The notes: a model not told the origin generated them from the sequence alone. A DNA stretch of 64,000 nt from Sulfuricurvum sp. (GCA_028714915.1 JAQTLL010000005.1:62001-126000), one strand, 5' to 3'. Shown: positions 41,129-49,565, counted from the first letter of the stretch. Made by a program: numbers and translations.

Positions 41129-41144
41129 ATAAAAATGTGATAAA
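41129..41144. promoter_or_regulatory. 16-bp motif shared with the porin promoter region
   Basis: ATAAAAATGTGATAAA, 116-131 nt upstream of the fccB-like ATG. On the minus strand it is followed by TTATAATAA, a likely -10. Same orientation relative to the gene as the copy at 38196-38211. Confidence 0.45.
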
Positions 41145-41236
41145 TTTGTTATAATTCCCTTCCTGCAGGCTTTTTGGAGTTTTTTTATTGTTATAATGCT
41201 ATCATATACGAATAATAATTTATAAGGATGTTGCTT

Positions 41237-41536
41237 ATGAAAACTGAAGAATGTAAAAGTCTCGAAGAGCTTCGTGGCTGTATCGATACGCTGGATGACC
41301 AAATCGTAGAACTCATAGCCATGCGTAATGCTTATGTCAAACAAGCGGCACAGTTTAAACACTCTATTGATGAAATCAAGGGTAAAGAGAGAATGGAAGC
41401 GGTGATGGATCGTGTCCGAATGAGAGCAATGGAGTTTGGAGTATCCCCTAATCTTCTCACCAAACTTTATACTATTATGATTGATGAGATGGTAGAAGCT
41501 GAGATTTCCGAATTTCGGAATGCAAAATCCTTATAA
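41237..41536 (+). CDS. Chorismate mutase (AroQ type)
   Basis: 99 residues, a three-helix AroQ domain: SLEELRGCIDTLDDQIVELIAMRNAYVKQAAQ, and the C-terminal LYTIMIDEMVEAE. Catalytic Arg (near 15) and Lys (near 40) occur where expected. It converts chorismate to prephenate for Phe/Tyr synthesis. Promoter -10 TATAAT at 41192-41197. I prefer ATG 41237 over 41228, since the AAGG at 41224-41227 is too close to 41228. Confidence 0.85.
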   Translation: MKTEECKSLEELRGCIDTLDDQIVELIAMRNAYVKQAAQFKHSIDEIKGKERMEAVMDRVRMRAMEFGVSPNLLTKLYTIMIDEMVEAEISEFRNAKSL

Positions 41537-41543
41537 CAGCTCC

Positions 41544-41597
41544 GTCATTCCCGCGAAGGCGGGGATCCAGCTAGATTCCCGCCTTCGCGGGAATGAC
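41544..41597. repeat. 24-bp near-perfect inverted repeat from two back-to-back dRS3-like hairpins
   Basis: The left arm (41544-41567) and right arm (41574-41597) differ by one base. Each arm is itself a hairpin (ATTCCCGC...GCGGG). Lies between convergent aroQ and the dihydroorotase-like gene (stop 41604), so it may end both transcripts. Confidence 0.85.
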
Positions 41598-41603
41598 ATA
41601 AGT

Positions 41604-42821
41604 TTAAAACCGCGTTACCTCATCCCCTTGTATCGCCATCATGACTCGGCCATGCAAGCTCTCATTTTTATAGAGAGAGTGGTGGTGTGTCACCTGTGTC
41701 ATACCATTGGGATCAAAGAGAATTAAATCCGCAGTAAGCCCCGCTTCAATCACTCCTGCGCTCATACCAACAGTATGTGCAGGATTTTTACACGCCAGTT
41801 CTACAAGACGACTCATCGTAATCGTTTCATTTTTGATAAGATGGGTATAGCACAAGGGTAAATATTCCCCTATCGATGTTGTCCCGAAACTGGCATCGTT
41901 AAACGTAATATCTTTATGAATATCAGAATTAGGCTGATGCAAAGCGCTTAAAGAGTGAATATCTCCCCTTTGGAGCGAATGGATTAAAAACATCCGTTTT
42001 TCTTCATTTACCAAAGGAGGATTAATTTTTGCGTCCGAATCGTACCCCATACACGCTGAGTCGTTTTTCAATAGATGATGCACACCTACTTCACACTCCA
42101 CATCAATTCCGGACATTCTCGCATGTGAAATCAATTCAACACTTCGAGGTTCGGTAATGCTTTTAAAAATAATTTTGATTTTGAAATGACGGGACACTTC
42201 AATCATCGATGCCACATGAACAATCTCAGAGAGGGGTGAAATACCACTAAGCCCTAGCTGTGTGGCTACTGCACCATCTGCCATAACACCGCTTTCAAAT
42301 AGGCTTTTATCTACGGACTTATAGAAAAGAGGTTTATGTGTCATTTGGAGATATTGTGCAATACGGCTGATAAGATTGTAATCACACAGTGTTGATGTGG
42401 ATACCGCGAGTGCACCATTTTTTAACAAAATAGCAATATTGCTAAGAGCCCCTGTATCGTTAATCGCACTGATACTGCACTCGATAGCCGAACCCTCTTT
42501 TGTACGTCGATGCTGATGGACAAATTCTAAAGTAATTTCGTTGTCAATTTTGGGTGTTACATCACTGTTAAGGACAACCGTACTCACCCCTCCTGCCAAT
42601 GCGTAGCGTGCGAGAGAAACAAGATTTTTGCCGTTAAGGTGACCATCTTTAAGAGAGACATTCGTATCTACTAATCCCGGGAGAAGATAGCATCCGCTTC
42701 CGTCAATCATCTCATCATCGGTTAATAAATTGCCAATCTCAACAATCATACCCTTGTGTATTCTAACATCACTCACATATTCTGAGTGTGCATCACAAAT
42801 GAGTGCATTCGCAATAACCAT
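41604..42821 (-). CDS. Dihydroorotase-like protein lacking metal ligands (PyrC' type)
   Basis: 405 residues of the amidohydrolase fold: GCYLLPGLVDTNVSLKDGHL, ARYALAGGVSTVVLNSDV, FGTTSIGEYLPLC and ADLILFDPN at the C-terminus. In active dihydroorotase the second block is DxHxHxR; here it is DTNVSLKD, so both metal histidines are gone, and the ATDHAPH motif is also missing. This matches catalytically dead PyrC' proteins that form a structural complex with aspartate transcarbamoylase. Divergent from the cytochrome at 42886. Confidence 0.82.
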   Translation of the reverse strand: MVIANALICDAHSEYVSDVRIHKGMIVEIGNLLTDDEMIDGSGCYLLPGLVDTNVSLKDGHLNGKNLVSLARYALAGGVSTVVLNSDVTPKIDNEITLEFVHQHRRTKEGSAIECSISAINDTGALSNIAILLKNGALAVSTSTLCDYNLISRIAQYLQMTHKPLFYKSVDKSLFESGVMADGAVATQLGLSGISPLSEIVHVASMIEVSRHFKIKIIFKSITEPRSVELISHARMSGIDVECEVGVHHLLKNDSACMGYDSDAKINPPLVNEEKRMFLIHSLQRGDIHSLSALHQPNSDIHKDITFNDASFGTTSIGEYLPLCYTHLIKNETITMSRLVELACKNPAHTVGMSAGVIEAGLTADLILFDPNGMTQVTHHHSLYKNESLHGRVMMAIQGDEVTRF

Positions 42822-42840
42822 GGTTGCTCCTGTGTTTTGC

Positions 42841-42846
42841 TATAAT
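42841..42846 (+). promoter_or_regulatory. Extended -10 promoter of the cytochrome gene
   Basis: TGC-TATAAT: TG at 42838-42839 and TATAAT at 42841-42846, giving a leader of about 33 nt to the ATG at 42886. Confidence 0.6.
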
Positions 42847-42885
42847 GACGTAATTGTAATCTATGAAGGTTTAAAAAGGGGAGAT

Positions 42886-43248
42886 ATGCGCACTTTTATT
42901 TTTATTTTTATCTCTATTACTACACTCTTTGCTGAACCTTCGATGTATGATAAAGGTAAGAAACTCTATTTTGAAAAGGGGTGCAATGGGTGTCACGGTT
43001 TCTCTGCCGGCGGTACCAATTTGTACCCTCCTTTAGCGTATCGTCGTAAAGAATTTTTAATCTATAAACTCAAACGGCTTCGCTCCAAACAAGGTGACAC
43101 CCAACTCTCTCAAATGATGATTCCCTTTGCTATGGCATTAAGTGACACTCAAATTGAGGCACTCACCACCTTTTTAAGTAACTATCATGAGCAGAGCAAG
43201 GAACACTATACTCCTGACAATTCAAATACTGGAGGCGGAAGTTCATGA
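42886..43248 (+). CDS. Exported monohaem cytochrome c
   Basis: 120 residues. Signal peptide (1-16, ISITTLFAEP), haem motif GCNGCHGFSAGG, a likely axial Met in LSQMMIPFAMALSD, and helical end EALTTFLSNY: a class I cytochrome c domain. AAGGGGAG precedes the ATG at 42886; the longer frame from 42730 is antisense to the dihydroorotase-like gene. It overlaps lpxB by 4 nt, a curious pairing of an electron carrier with lipid A synthesis. Confidence 0.87.
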   Translation: MRTFIFIFISITTLFAEPSMYDKGKKLYFEKGCNGCHGFSAGGTNLYPPLAYRRKEFLIYKLKRLRSKQGDTQLSQMMIPFAMALSDTQIEALTTFLSNYHEQSKEHYTPDNSNTGGGSS

Positions 43249-44297
43249 AATTATTGGTATCCGCACTTGAACACTCAGCTAATGTTCACCTGCGCTATCT
43301 GACACAAGAGCTTGGAAATGATGTCGAGCTGTATGGAATTTTTGATGCCTCTTTGGGAAAGAGCATTATCGATTTGCGCTCAACGGCTATCATGGGATTT
43401 GTGGATGCCCTTACTAAGCTCCCGTTTTTTTTCCGTCTGAAAGACCAGATGGTAGAGCTGGCTCGTGATGCCGACAAAATTTTACTGATTGACTCTTCAG
43501 GATTTAATTTGCCGCTTGCCAAGGCTATTCGCAAACGCTATCCTACCAAAGAGATTATCTACTACATTCTCCCTCAGGCATGGGCATGGAAGAAAAAACG
43601 TATCCCCGTTTTAGAAAAAACTATCACTAAGTTGTGTTCCATCCTCCCCTTTGAACCCTCGTATTACTCCCCGAATGCTCCTATCGAATATGTTGGGCAT
43701 CCTTTGCTTGATGAAATCACCGTACAAAAGCCATCACTTGAACCTACGGGGATAGTGACCTTTATGCCCGGAAGCCGTCCCGGTGAAATCAAAAAGCTGA
43801 TGGAGATTTTCAAAGAGGTACGTGCTCGAATAAAGTGTAAAGCAATGCTGGTCATCCCCCCGCACTTTACACCGGAGAAAATTCAAGAGCTTTATGGTGA
43901 CACTGCTGCTTTTACCATCACACATGATGCCCACACTACTCTTGCCCAATCTGATTTTGCCTTCATCTGCAGCGGAACGGCAACTCTCGAAGCGTGTCTT
44001 ATCAAAACCCCTTTTGTTCTCGTTTATATTGCGAAAAAACTCGATTATATTATCGGGCGCGCTTTGATAAAACTCAAATTTGCAGGGCTTGGAAATTTGT
44101 TGTTTATGCACCGATACGGCAAACCGCTCCATCTTGAGTTTATTCAAAACGATGTAACGGTTGAAAACCTGTATAATAGCTATATTCAAATGGATAGAGA
44201 AAAATTTTTCACGGACGCTGGCGCACTGCGTCTACTTTTACAACATGGTAGTGCACAGCGTGTCAGTAAAATAATCAAGGAAACGACCAATGCTTAG
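43245..44297 (+). CDS. lpxB: Lipid-A-disaccharide synthase LpxB
   Basis: 350 residues, a GT-B glycosyltransferase. Starts MKLLVSALEHSANVHL, the Campylobacterota version of the usual AGExSGD start. Middle motifs are YYILPQAWAWKKKR, PFEPSYYSP, YVGHPLLDE, and the nucleotide site FMPGSRPGEIKK; then CSGTATLEACL. It joins UDP-2,3-diacylglucosamine and lipid X at the inner membrane. Overlaps the cytochrome (ATGA) and the next gene by 8 nt. Confidence 0.93.
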   Translation: MKLLVSALEHSANVHLRYLTQELGNDVELYGIFDASLGKSIIDLRSTAIMGFVDALTKLPFFFRLKDQMVELARDADKILLIDSSGFNLPLAKAIRKRYPTKEIIYYILPQAWAWKKKRIPVLEKTITKLCSILPFEPSYYSPNAPIEYVGHPLLDEITVQKPSLEPTGIVTFMPGSRPGEIKKLMEIFKEVRARIKCKAMLVIPPHFTPEKIQELYGDTAAFTITHDAHTTLAQSDFAFICSGTATLEACLIKTPFVLVYIAKKLDYIIGRALIKLKFAGLGNLLFMHRYGKPLHLEFIQNDVTVENLYNSYIQMDREKFFTDAGALRLLLQHGSAQRVSKIIKETTNA

Positions 44298-44820
44298 ACT
44301 TTTTTCATGGACTAAAACCTATTCAAAGCGTATCATGAATGACACAATCATCCCCTACGTTTTTACCCTCTCCGATGCACCTATGCTGTTTCGTGATTTG
44401 CTTAAAACCAATAAGATGTACCAAGATGGTCTGAAGCTTGAGGGAAATATCCCCGGTTTTCGTTTTAGTGTCGGAAAGAGCTATATTGTTTTTATCATTT
44501 TATGGCACATGATGATGCTTCCTCCTGCGGCACTCTTTCATGCCGAGCTGGTAAAAATCAACTGTCATCTACTTATCATTATGGCGGTATTGTTTACGGG
44601 GATGTTTTTTGCGATGTACGCAATATTTAAAGAGTATCTCATCGATTCTGTAGCGCATAAAATTCTTAAACGCGGATGGGAAAATCACTTTCCCCATTTT
44701 AACTATGAGCTTCATGCTACTGAAGTAGCCAATATCTATTCCGAAGCACTCGACAAAGAGATACCGCACAAAGAGTTGCAGCTTTATATTTTAGAGAAGC
44801 TTATTGAGAGGAAGAAGTAA
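44290..44820 (+). CDS. Unknown membrane protein, 176 aa
   Basis: 176 residues with two strong hydrophobic helices (about 64-84, SYIVFIILWHMMMLPPAALF; and 92-114, LLIIMAVLFTGMFFAMYAIF), and a C-terminal cytoplasmic region of about 60 residues with ANIYSEALDKEIPHKELQLYILEKL. I do not know the family. It starts inside lpxB (8-nt overlap), so it is probably an envelope-linked protein co-expressed with it. No catalytic motif was seen. Confidence 0.65.
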   Translation: MLRLFSWTKTYSKRIMNDTIIPYVFTLSDAPMLFRDLLKTNKMYQDGLKLEGNIPGFRFSVGKSYIVFIILWHMMMLPPAALFHAELVKINCHLLIIMAVLFTGMFFAMYAIFKEYLIDSVAHKILKRGWENHFPHFNYELHATEVANIYSEALDKEIPHKELQLYILEKLIERKK

Positions 44821-44831
44821 TAAAACTCACT

Positions 44832-44891
44832 CCGTTCGTGGTGAGCTTGTCGAACCATGAACAAACCCTTCGACAGGCTCAGGGCGAACGG
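44832..44891. repeat. CCGTTCG-family inverted repeat between convergent genes
   Basis: CCGTTCG (44832-44838) to CGAACGG (44885-44891), 60 bp. The inner arms GTGAGCTTGTCGAA and TTCGACAGGCTCA pair with one mismatch. It fills the 78-bp gap between two convergent genes. Confidence 0.85.
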
Positions 44892-44898
44892 GGGAAAT

Positions 44899-45282
44899 TT
44901 ACTTTTTAACGCTGTTTAAAATTCCCATAAATGTGGGGATATTGGCACCACCATCATGACGTTTCAACTTCTCTCCCTTGGCACTTACAAAATGAAAGGT
45001 CGGTGTACCGATGTATCCCAAGCCTGCCGGAATTTTATCTTTTTGTGTATCTATATGAACGGGAACGAATCCTTTATTGATGGTATCTTCAATCGCCGGC
45101 TCTTCAAACACAACGTCTTCCATATATTCACACCCCGGACACCCCTCTCTTGAGAGCATGACCATCACGTTTTTTTTCTCTTTTTTAGCCTGAACCAATG
45201 CCGCATCATACGACGGAGCCCACTTGATCTCTGCCAATGCACATGAGGCAATCAGGGATAGTGCCAATACTGTTTTATTCAT
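44899..45282 (-). CDS. Exported thioredoxin-like protein
   Basis: 127 residues. Signal peptide (1-17, IASCALAE), thioredoxin fold with active site SREGCPGCEYM and cis-Pro in YIGTPTFHFV. The CPGC motif and small size match the DsbD-associated periplasmic thioredoxins (thioredoxin_7). It overlaps dsbD by 4 nt, so it probably receives electrons from it and reduces periplasmic disulfides, perhaps in cytochrome c maturation or sulfur metabolism. Confidence 0.87.
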   Translation of the reverse strand: MNKTVLALSLIASCALAEIKWAPSYDAALVQAKKEKKNVMVMLSREGCPGCEYMEDVVFEEPAIEDTINKGFVPVHIDTQKDKIPAGLGYIGTPTFHFVSAKGEKLKRHDGGANIPTFMGILNSVKK

Positions 45283-47072
45283 TTTACCTCTCCTAAATGA
45301 TGTAAAAATTCTTTTGGCTCTTTAAAGCCGACGATGGTTGCGTCTTCTATCTTTTGACCTTTTTCATCAAAAAATAAAATGGCCGGCGGTCCGAAAATTC
45401 CGTATTTTTTGGTAATGGCTTTGGAGGCATCGTCGTTGGCAGTTACATCCACTTGCACCAAGACATACGCATCCATCGCCCCCTTAACCATTTCGTCACT
45501 AAACGTTTTTTCTTCAAACTCTTTGCACGCGGTACACCAGTCTGCATAGAAATCGACCATCACCCGTTTCCCTTTATTTTCTGCCAAAATAGCATCCAAT
45601 TCTTCGATAGAGGTAATTTTTTCAAATGTTTTATGTGCGCTTGCTGGTGCCGAAACTTCTTGTTTTGAACTCAAAAAAGGATCAAGCGGATGCAAAAGGT
45701 TTTTAGCACCCGCCATCCCTCCTCCCAGTAATGATATACCATACAGCAGTATCATAAAGCCAAGGGCTTTTACATTGGAACGGGAACTCCATGAGGGGTG
45801 TTCCCCAAGAGGTTCGAGTGCTCCCGTATTGATTGCAACAAAAATAGCCAATCCTCCCCATAATAACAAAGTCGTATTTTCATCCAAAACACGACCCATC
45901 ATCCAAATAGCAATACCAAGGAGCATCACCCCGAAAATTGCCTTGATGACATCCATCCACATTCCTGGCTTGGGCATAAATCTACCCGAAGTCGTTCCGA
46001 CAATAAGCAAGGGAACTCCCATTCCGATACTAAGAGAAAAGAGTGCTGCTCCACCCAGTAGCGCATCTCCTGTTTGACCGATGTAAATCAACGCACCCGC
46101 AAGCGGAGCAGCCACACACGGTCCCACAATCAGTGCCGACAAAAAGCCCATAATCGCGATACCGACAATACCGCTTCGAGCTCCGCCAAGTTTAGAGAGT
46201 CGTGATTGGATAAAATTAGGGATTTGAAGTTCATACACATCAAACATCGAGAGCGATAAAAGGACAAAGACAAGGGCGAATACGGTAATAATCCACGGCG
46301 TCTGAAACGCTGCTTGCAGATTTGCTCCAAACAGTCCCGCCAAAACTCCCGCTATCGTATAAGCTACTGCCATCGATAAAACATAGACAAGAGAGAGTAA
46401 AAATGCTTTTTTTGTCCCCATTCCCTTTCCCTGAGCAAGAATCACAGATGAGATGATGGGTATCATAGGAAAAACGCACGGGGTCAAAGAGAGAAGCAGA
46501 CCAAAACCAAAGAAGCTAATAAGTATAAACCACAGACTTCCACCTTTGATGACACTGGCAATTTGATCGGTTTCAGATTCGCTTTTGGGGGCAGCAATCT
46601 CTTTTGCAGGTTTTGTCACAGCAGATGCATTAAGATGCTCAGAATCGGCAACACTAAGTTTGTCCACATTTACCATTATTTCCAAGACAGTCTCTTGCGG
46701 CTCATAACACAGTCCTGCCGAAGAACACCCTTGATAGGAAAGTTTGACACGAACCTTTTGTTCTCCACTGAGATCTTTGCTCTCACTTAAATCAATATGA
46801 GTGATTGGACTGGTTTCATAAACTGCCGCTCCCTCATGATCTACCGTTTTGGTTTCCGTAGTAATGGTGGTAAAATTAATCCCGTCTTGCGGATCGGCAT
46901 CTTCGATTTTGAGCTTATCTTTATAGAGATAAATCTGATCACCCAACTCAATTTCAACGGCAATCGTATCCGCATCAACAGCTGTTATTTTAGGCTTAAA
47001 CGCTTCATCGGGCTGTAAAAAACTGACTCCAAAAAGAGCCATAGAAAAAAATATTAAAACTAAAAAACGCAT
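45279..47072 (-). CDS. dsbD: Thiol:disulfide interchange protein DsbD
   Basis: 597 residues, full length. N-terminal periplasmic domain with GCSSAGLCYEPQ, a central eight-helix region with LTPCVFPMIPI and LIVGPCVAAP (membrane cysteine pair), and a C-terminal thioredoxin domain with FYADWCTACKEFEEKTF. It carries electrons from cytoplasmic thioredoxin across the membrane to periplasmic proteins. All three cysteine pairs are visible. Co-transcribed with the small thioredoxin. Confidence 0.95.
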   Translation of the reverse strand: MRFLVLIFFSMALFGVSFLQPDEAFKPKITAVDADTIAVEIELGDQIYLYKDKLKIEDADPQDGINFTTITTETKTVDHEGAAVYETSPITHIDLSESKDLSGEQKVRVKLSYQGCSSAGLCYEPQETVLEIMVNVDKLSVADSEHLNASAVTKPAKEIAAPKSESETDQIASVIKGGSLWFILISFFGFGLLLSLTPCVFPMIPIISSVILAQGKGMGTKKAFLLSLVYVLSMAVAYTIAGVLAGLFGANLQAAFQTPWIITVFALVFVLLSLSMFDVYELQIPNFIQSRLSKLGGARSGIVGIAIMGFLSALIVGPCVAAPLAGALIYIGQTGDALLGGAALFSLSIGMGVPLLIVGTTSGRFMPKPGMWMDVIKAIFGVMLLGIAIWMMGRVLDENTTLLLWGGLAIFVAINTGALEPLGEHPSWSSRSNVKALGFMILLYGISLLGGGMAGAKNLLHPLDPFLSSKQEVSAPASAHKTFEKITSIEELDAILAENKGKRVMVDFYADWCTACKEFEEKTFSDEMVKGAMDAYVLVQVDVTANDDASKAITKKYGIFGPPAILFFDEKGQKIEDATIVGFKEPKEFLHHLGEVK

Positions 47073-47118
47073 ACTTAAACCTTTTGATTACTTAGTGTCC
47101 ACTATTTTAGCATAACTT

Positions 47119-47472
47119 TTAAAACGTTAGTACGTGCTTACTTTGCATTACCCATTGTGTGAGCTGATCCATAGTAGAGCTAATCTCTTCACTAAAGTAA
47201 GGAGTATTTTTATACATTCCGCACCGTGCATTGCACGTTCCGCAGGCACGAACACTCACACCATGCTCGTAAAGCTTTTTCACCATATCATGCAAATCAA
47301 AATCATACATTTCAGGCTTTACACAAATACTGCGAGCCAAATCAACCGCATCGTTCATCAAGAAAATATTGAGCTCTTCACCATTTTTATGCAAATTTTT
47401 TGCCAAACGCAGGGCATTGTAGGTAATATCACTTCCATCGTAGGGGTCATGATTTAAAATTAAGGTAATCAT
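47119..47472 (-). CDS. DsrE-family sulfur-transfer-like protein
   Basis: 117 residues with the DsrE/F fold: MITLILNHDPYDGSDITYNALRLAKNL, IFLMNDAVDLA, and the C-terminal VRACGTCNARCGM with three cysteines (about 83-90). Family members carry persulfide on a conserved cysteine. Start at 47472 is preferred because TGGAGA lies upstream; the 47487 start is inside that site. Divergent from the ArsR gene 90 bp away, a layout that fits regulation by it. Confidence 0.85.
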   Translation of the reverse strand: MITLILNHDPYDGSDITYNALRLAKNLHKNGEELNIFLMNDAVDLARSICVKPEMYDFDLHDMVKKLYEHGVSVRACGTCNARCGMYKNTPYFSEEISSTMDQLTQWVMQSKHVLTF

Positions 47473-47561
47473 AACAGATTTCTCCAAATATTTAGTATAT
47501 TAGCTAAGTAACTAATTGAGTTGTATGGTATAATAAACAAAATAATTTGTCAAGGATTCCA

Positions 47562-47939
47562 ATGCTCGATATGCAGCAGAAGCTCAAAATTTTTAAAGCA
47601 CTGAGTAATGAAACACGATTCTTAATTTTCAAGAATGTTTTTACGGGAGGGTATACCTGCTCACTGGATAAAAAACAAACCGGTATCGAAGTCAACCCTA
47701 TCGCTACGTGTGTCAGTACTGTGGCAGAGCATTTTAATTTTTCACTTCCCACCATCTCAGCCCATATCAAAGAGCTTAAAGAAGCCAAAATTATCACTGT
47801 TGAAAAAAAAGGAAACAAGGTTTACATCGAACCTAATATTGAGACAATACGAGAAATGTCTGCGTGTTTTCAAACATTGATCACCAATTTTGACAATAAT
47901 CGAGAGCTTTTTTTCAATGACACTGTAACGGTTAAATAA
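47562..47939 (+). CDS. ArsR-family regulator with an unusual insert, three cysteines
   Basis: 125 residues. Winged helix HFNFSLPTISAHIKELKEAKII with wing EKKGNKVYIEP. N-terminal FKALSNETRFLIFKNV is typical of ArsR. Between helix 1 and the recognition helices lies an insert (TCSLDKKQTGIEVNPIATC) with Cys33 and Cys50; Cys102 is in the last helix. The Cys50/Cys102 placing resembles the persulfide-sensing pair of SqrR/BigR, but that is inference. Start 47562 has AAGGA 5 nt upstream. -10 TATAAT at 47530-47535 region. It is followed by a porin gene. Confidence 0.83.
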   Translation: MLDMQQKLKIFKALSNETRFLIFKNVFTGGYTCSLDKKQTGIEVNPIATCVSTVAEHFNFSLPTISAHIKELKEAKIITVEKKGNKVYIEPNIETIREMSACFQTLITNFDNNRELFFNDTVTVK

Positions 47940-47947
47940 GGATGGTA

Positions 47948-49186
47948 ATGAAATATTCAATATCAGCTCTCGCTTTTATCCTCCCGCTATTGTTGCAAGG
48001 AGAAACACTTCACGATACTTTTGCAAACGGAAAAGTAAGCGGAGACATCCGTACATTTTGGTATGACGGGCAGCGTGATCTGCGAACCGATCGCACCGCT
48101 CTCACCGTAGGCGGAATACTAAGCTATCAGACCGCACCTCTGTATGGAATTAGAGCCAATACGTCATTTTTTTCAAGCAATGGGATTACATCACTCACCC
48201 AAATGCCCGAATCGGGACAAACAAGCAATCTCAAAAGCGATGGCAGTGCGATCAATGTTCTCGGTGAAGCTGCCCTTTCTTATACTTATGATGATACTGT
48301 GGTGAAATACGGACGACAACGGCTCAATACTCCTCTGACAAATGACTATTACAACCGTATGCTGCCGAACAGTTTTGAAGCACTCACCCTCGAAAATCGT
48401 TCAATAGCCGATGTGACACTCAAGGGAGCCTATATCACAAAATGGAAATACAAAGACTCTGACCGTTTTATCTCGCCAACTGAAAATTACGGATTTCATC
48501 GTGATATACTGATGATTGGAGCGACATCGCAAAAAGGTGGAATAAAGAATGAGGTATATGACTACTACGTCCCCGATGTAATGAACGCCCTCTATATCCA
48601 AAGCGAAACACCGAAATTTTTACCGGACAATTCCCCTTTTAATCTTTCGGGTGCGGTACAGTATCTAAAAGAAAATGGAGTGGGTGATGAACTGATCGGA
48701 TTGTCTTCCACCTATCTTATCGGAACAAAATTGGGACTTCATTATGGCGATTGGAGTCTTACAGGGCTTTTTACAAAAATTGGCGACCAATCGCTTGCAG
48801 GAACAGGAGGACGTTATGCCAAGATGGGATGGGGAGGATTTATCACTTATACCGATTTTCAAATCGACGGCGAAACCGAAAATGCAGGCGCAATAGCGTA
48901 TGGTACTGTTTTAACGCACCATTTTGGTAAAACGCTCGAAGCATCGCTAAAATATCTGCGCATCAACCAAAGTGATGCAAAACAAAGCAATCCCGCTTCT
49001 CTGACGGACAATCCACGTCCTGACTCGGATGAATACAATCTCGATGCCACCTATCAACCTACAAAAGAAATACGATTGAGATGTCGTTTGGCGTATATCG
49101 ACTACAATCCAGAGAGTACGAATTTATATAAAAACCGTGCATACGATGAAGTTAATACTCGTATCATTGCTGATTATTTATTTTAA
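47948..49186 (+). CDS. OprD/MOMP-like outer-membrane porin
   Basis: 412 residues. Signal peptide (1-17, LPLLLQGE), barrel strands such as ALSYTYDDTVVKYGRQRLNTPL and ADVTLKGAYITKWKY, and C-terminal NTRIIADYLF with final Phe. The GRQRLNTPL motif is shared with the porin at 36747. It is the OprD-like branch often tied to uptake of specific solutes. ArsR ends 8 nt upstream, so the regulator and the porin are one operon. Start at 47948 (third Met codon choice) fits the AAGG spacing. Confidence 0.85.
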   Translation: MKYSISALAFILPLLLQGETLHDTFANGKVSGDIRTFWYDGQRDLRTDRTALTVGGILSYQTAPLYGIRANTSFFSSNGITSLTQMPESGQTSNLKSDGSAINVLGEAALSYTYDDTVVKYGRQRLNTPLTNDYYNRMLPNSFEALTLENRSIADVTLKGAYITKWKYKDSDRFISPTENYGFHRDILMIGATSQKGGIKNEVYDYYVPDVMNALYIQSETPKFLPDNSPFNLSGAVQYLKENGVGDELIGLSSTYLIGTKLGLHYGDWSLTGLFTKIGDQSLAGTGGRYAKMGWGGFITYTDFQIDGETENAGAIAYGTVLTHHFGKTLEASLKYLRINQSDAKQSNPASLTDNPRPDSDEYNLDATYQPTKEIRLRCRLAYIDYNPESTNLYKNRAYDEVNTRIIADYLF

Positions 49187-49310
49187 AATCAACAAACCGA
49201 GCTTAATGGTTAAAATAAAATAAATGTTCTGAAGGTATCAGACAAAAGAAGTTGTAAATCCTTATTTTTATTCATTTTTAAAATAATATAAAGAATTTTT
49301 GGTTATCTAT

Positions 49311-49341
49311 TTTAAATAGGATAAAAATTATCCTATTTAAA
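49311..49341. promoter_or_regulatory. 14-bp perfect palindrome upstream of the 48-aa gene
   Basis: TTTAAATAGGATAA (49311-49324) and TTATCCTATTTAAA (49328-49341) with a 3-nt spacer, 40 nt upstream of the ATG at 49381. It could be an operator for a dimeric regulator or an RNA hairpin. AT-rich, no T run after it. Confidence 0.5.
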
Positions 49342-49380
49342 TATACTTCGTCCATAAAAATACCTCGTAAGGAAAAGATT

Positions 49381-49527
49381 ATGAAAAAAAGTTTGCTCAT
49401 CTTACTTGTTGCCACAGGCTTTGCGTATGCTTCTGATACTATTATTGAGAATAATGGCATTGTTAATTATGCTAATGAAACTAAGGATTCAGGTTCTATT
49501 TTCAAACCCTATTATCCTTTGGATTAA
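49381..49527 (+). CDS. Small exported peptide, 48 aa
   Basis: ATG 49381 to TAA 49525-49527. Begins MKKSLLILLVATGFAYASDT, a clean Sec signal with likely cleavage after AYA, leaving a ~31-residue mature peptide rich in Asn and Tyr (IIENNGIVNYANETK...FKPYYPLD). AAGGA lies 7 nt upstream, and a strong terminator follows 6 nt after the stop, which together argue for a real transcription unit. No cysteine. Function unknown. Confidence 0.65.
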   Translation: MKKSLLILLVATGFAYASDTIIENNGIVNYANETKDSGSIFKPYYPLD

Positions 49528-49532
49528 AAATA

Positions 49533-49565
49533 AAAATTTAGGAAGAGCTATTCTTCCTAAATTTT
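49533..49565 (+). terminator. Terminator after the 48-aa gene
   Basis: AAAATTTAGGAAGA (49533-49546) pairs perfectly over 14 bp with TCTTCCTAAATTTT (49552-49565), loop GCTAT. The U-rich 3' arm is part of the stem. Confidence 0.7.

Noticed and set aside
42730..42885. Upstream extension of the cytochrome gene
   Set aside because: Overlaps the divergent dihydroorotase-like gene; the signal peptide, ribosome site and promoter all point to 42886.
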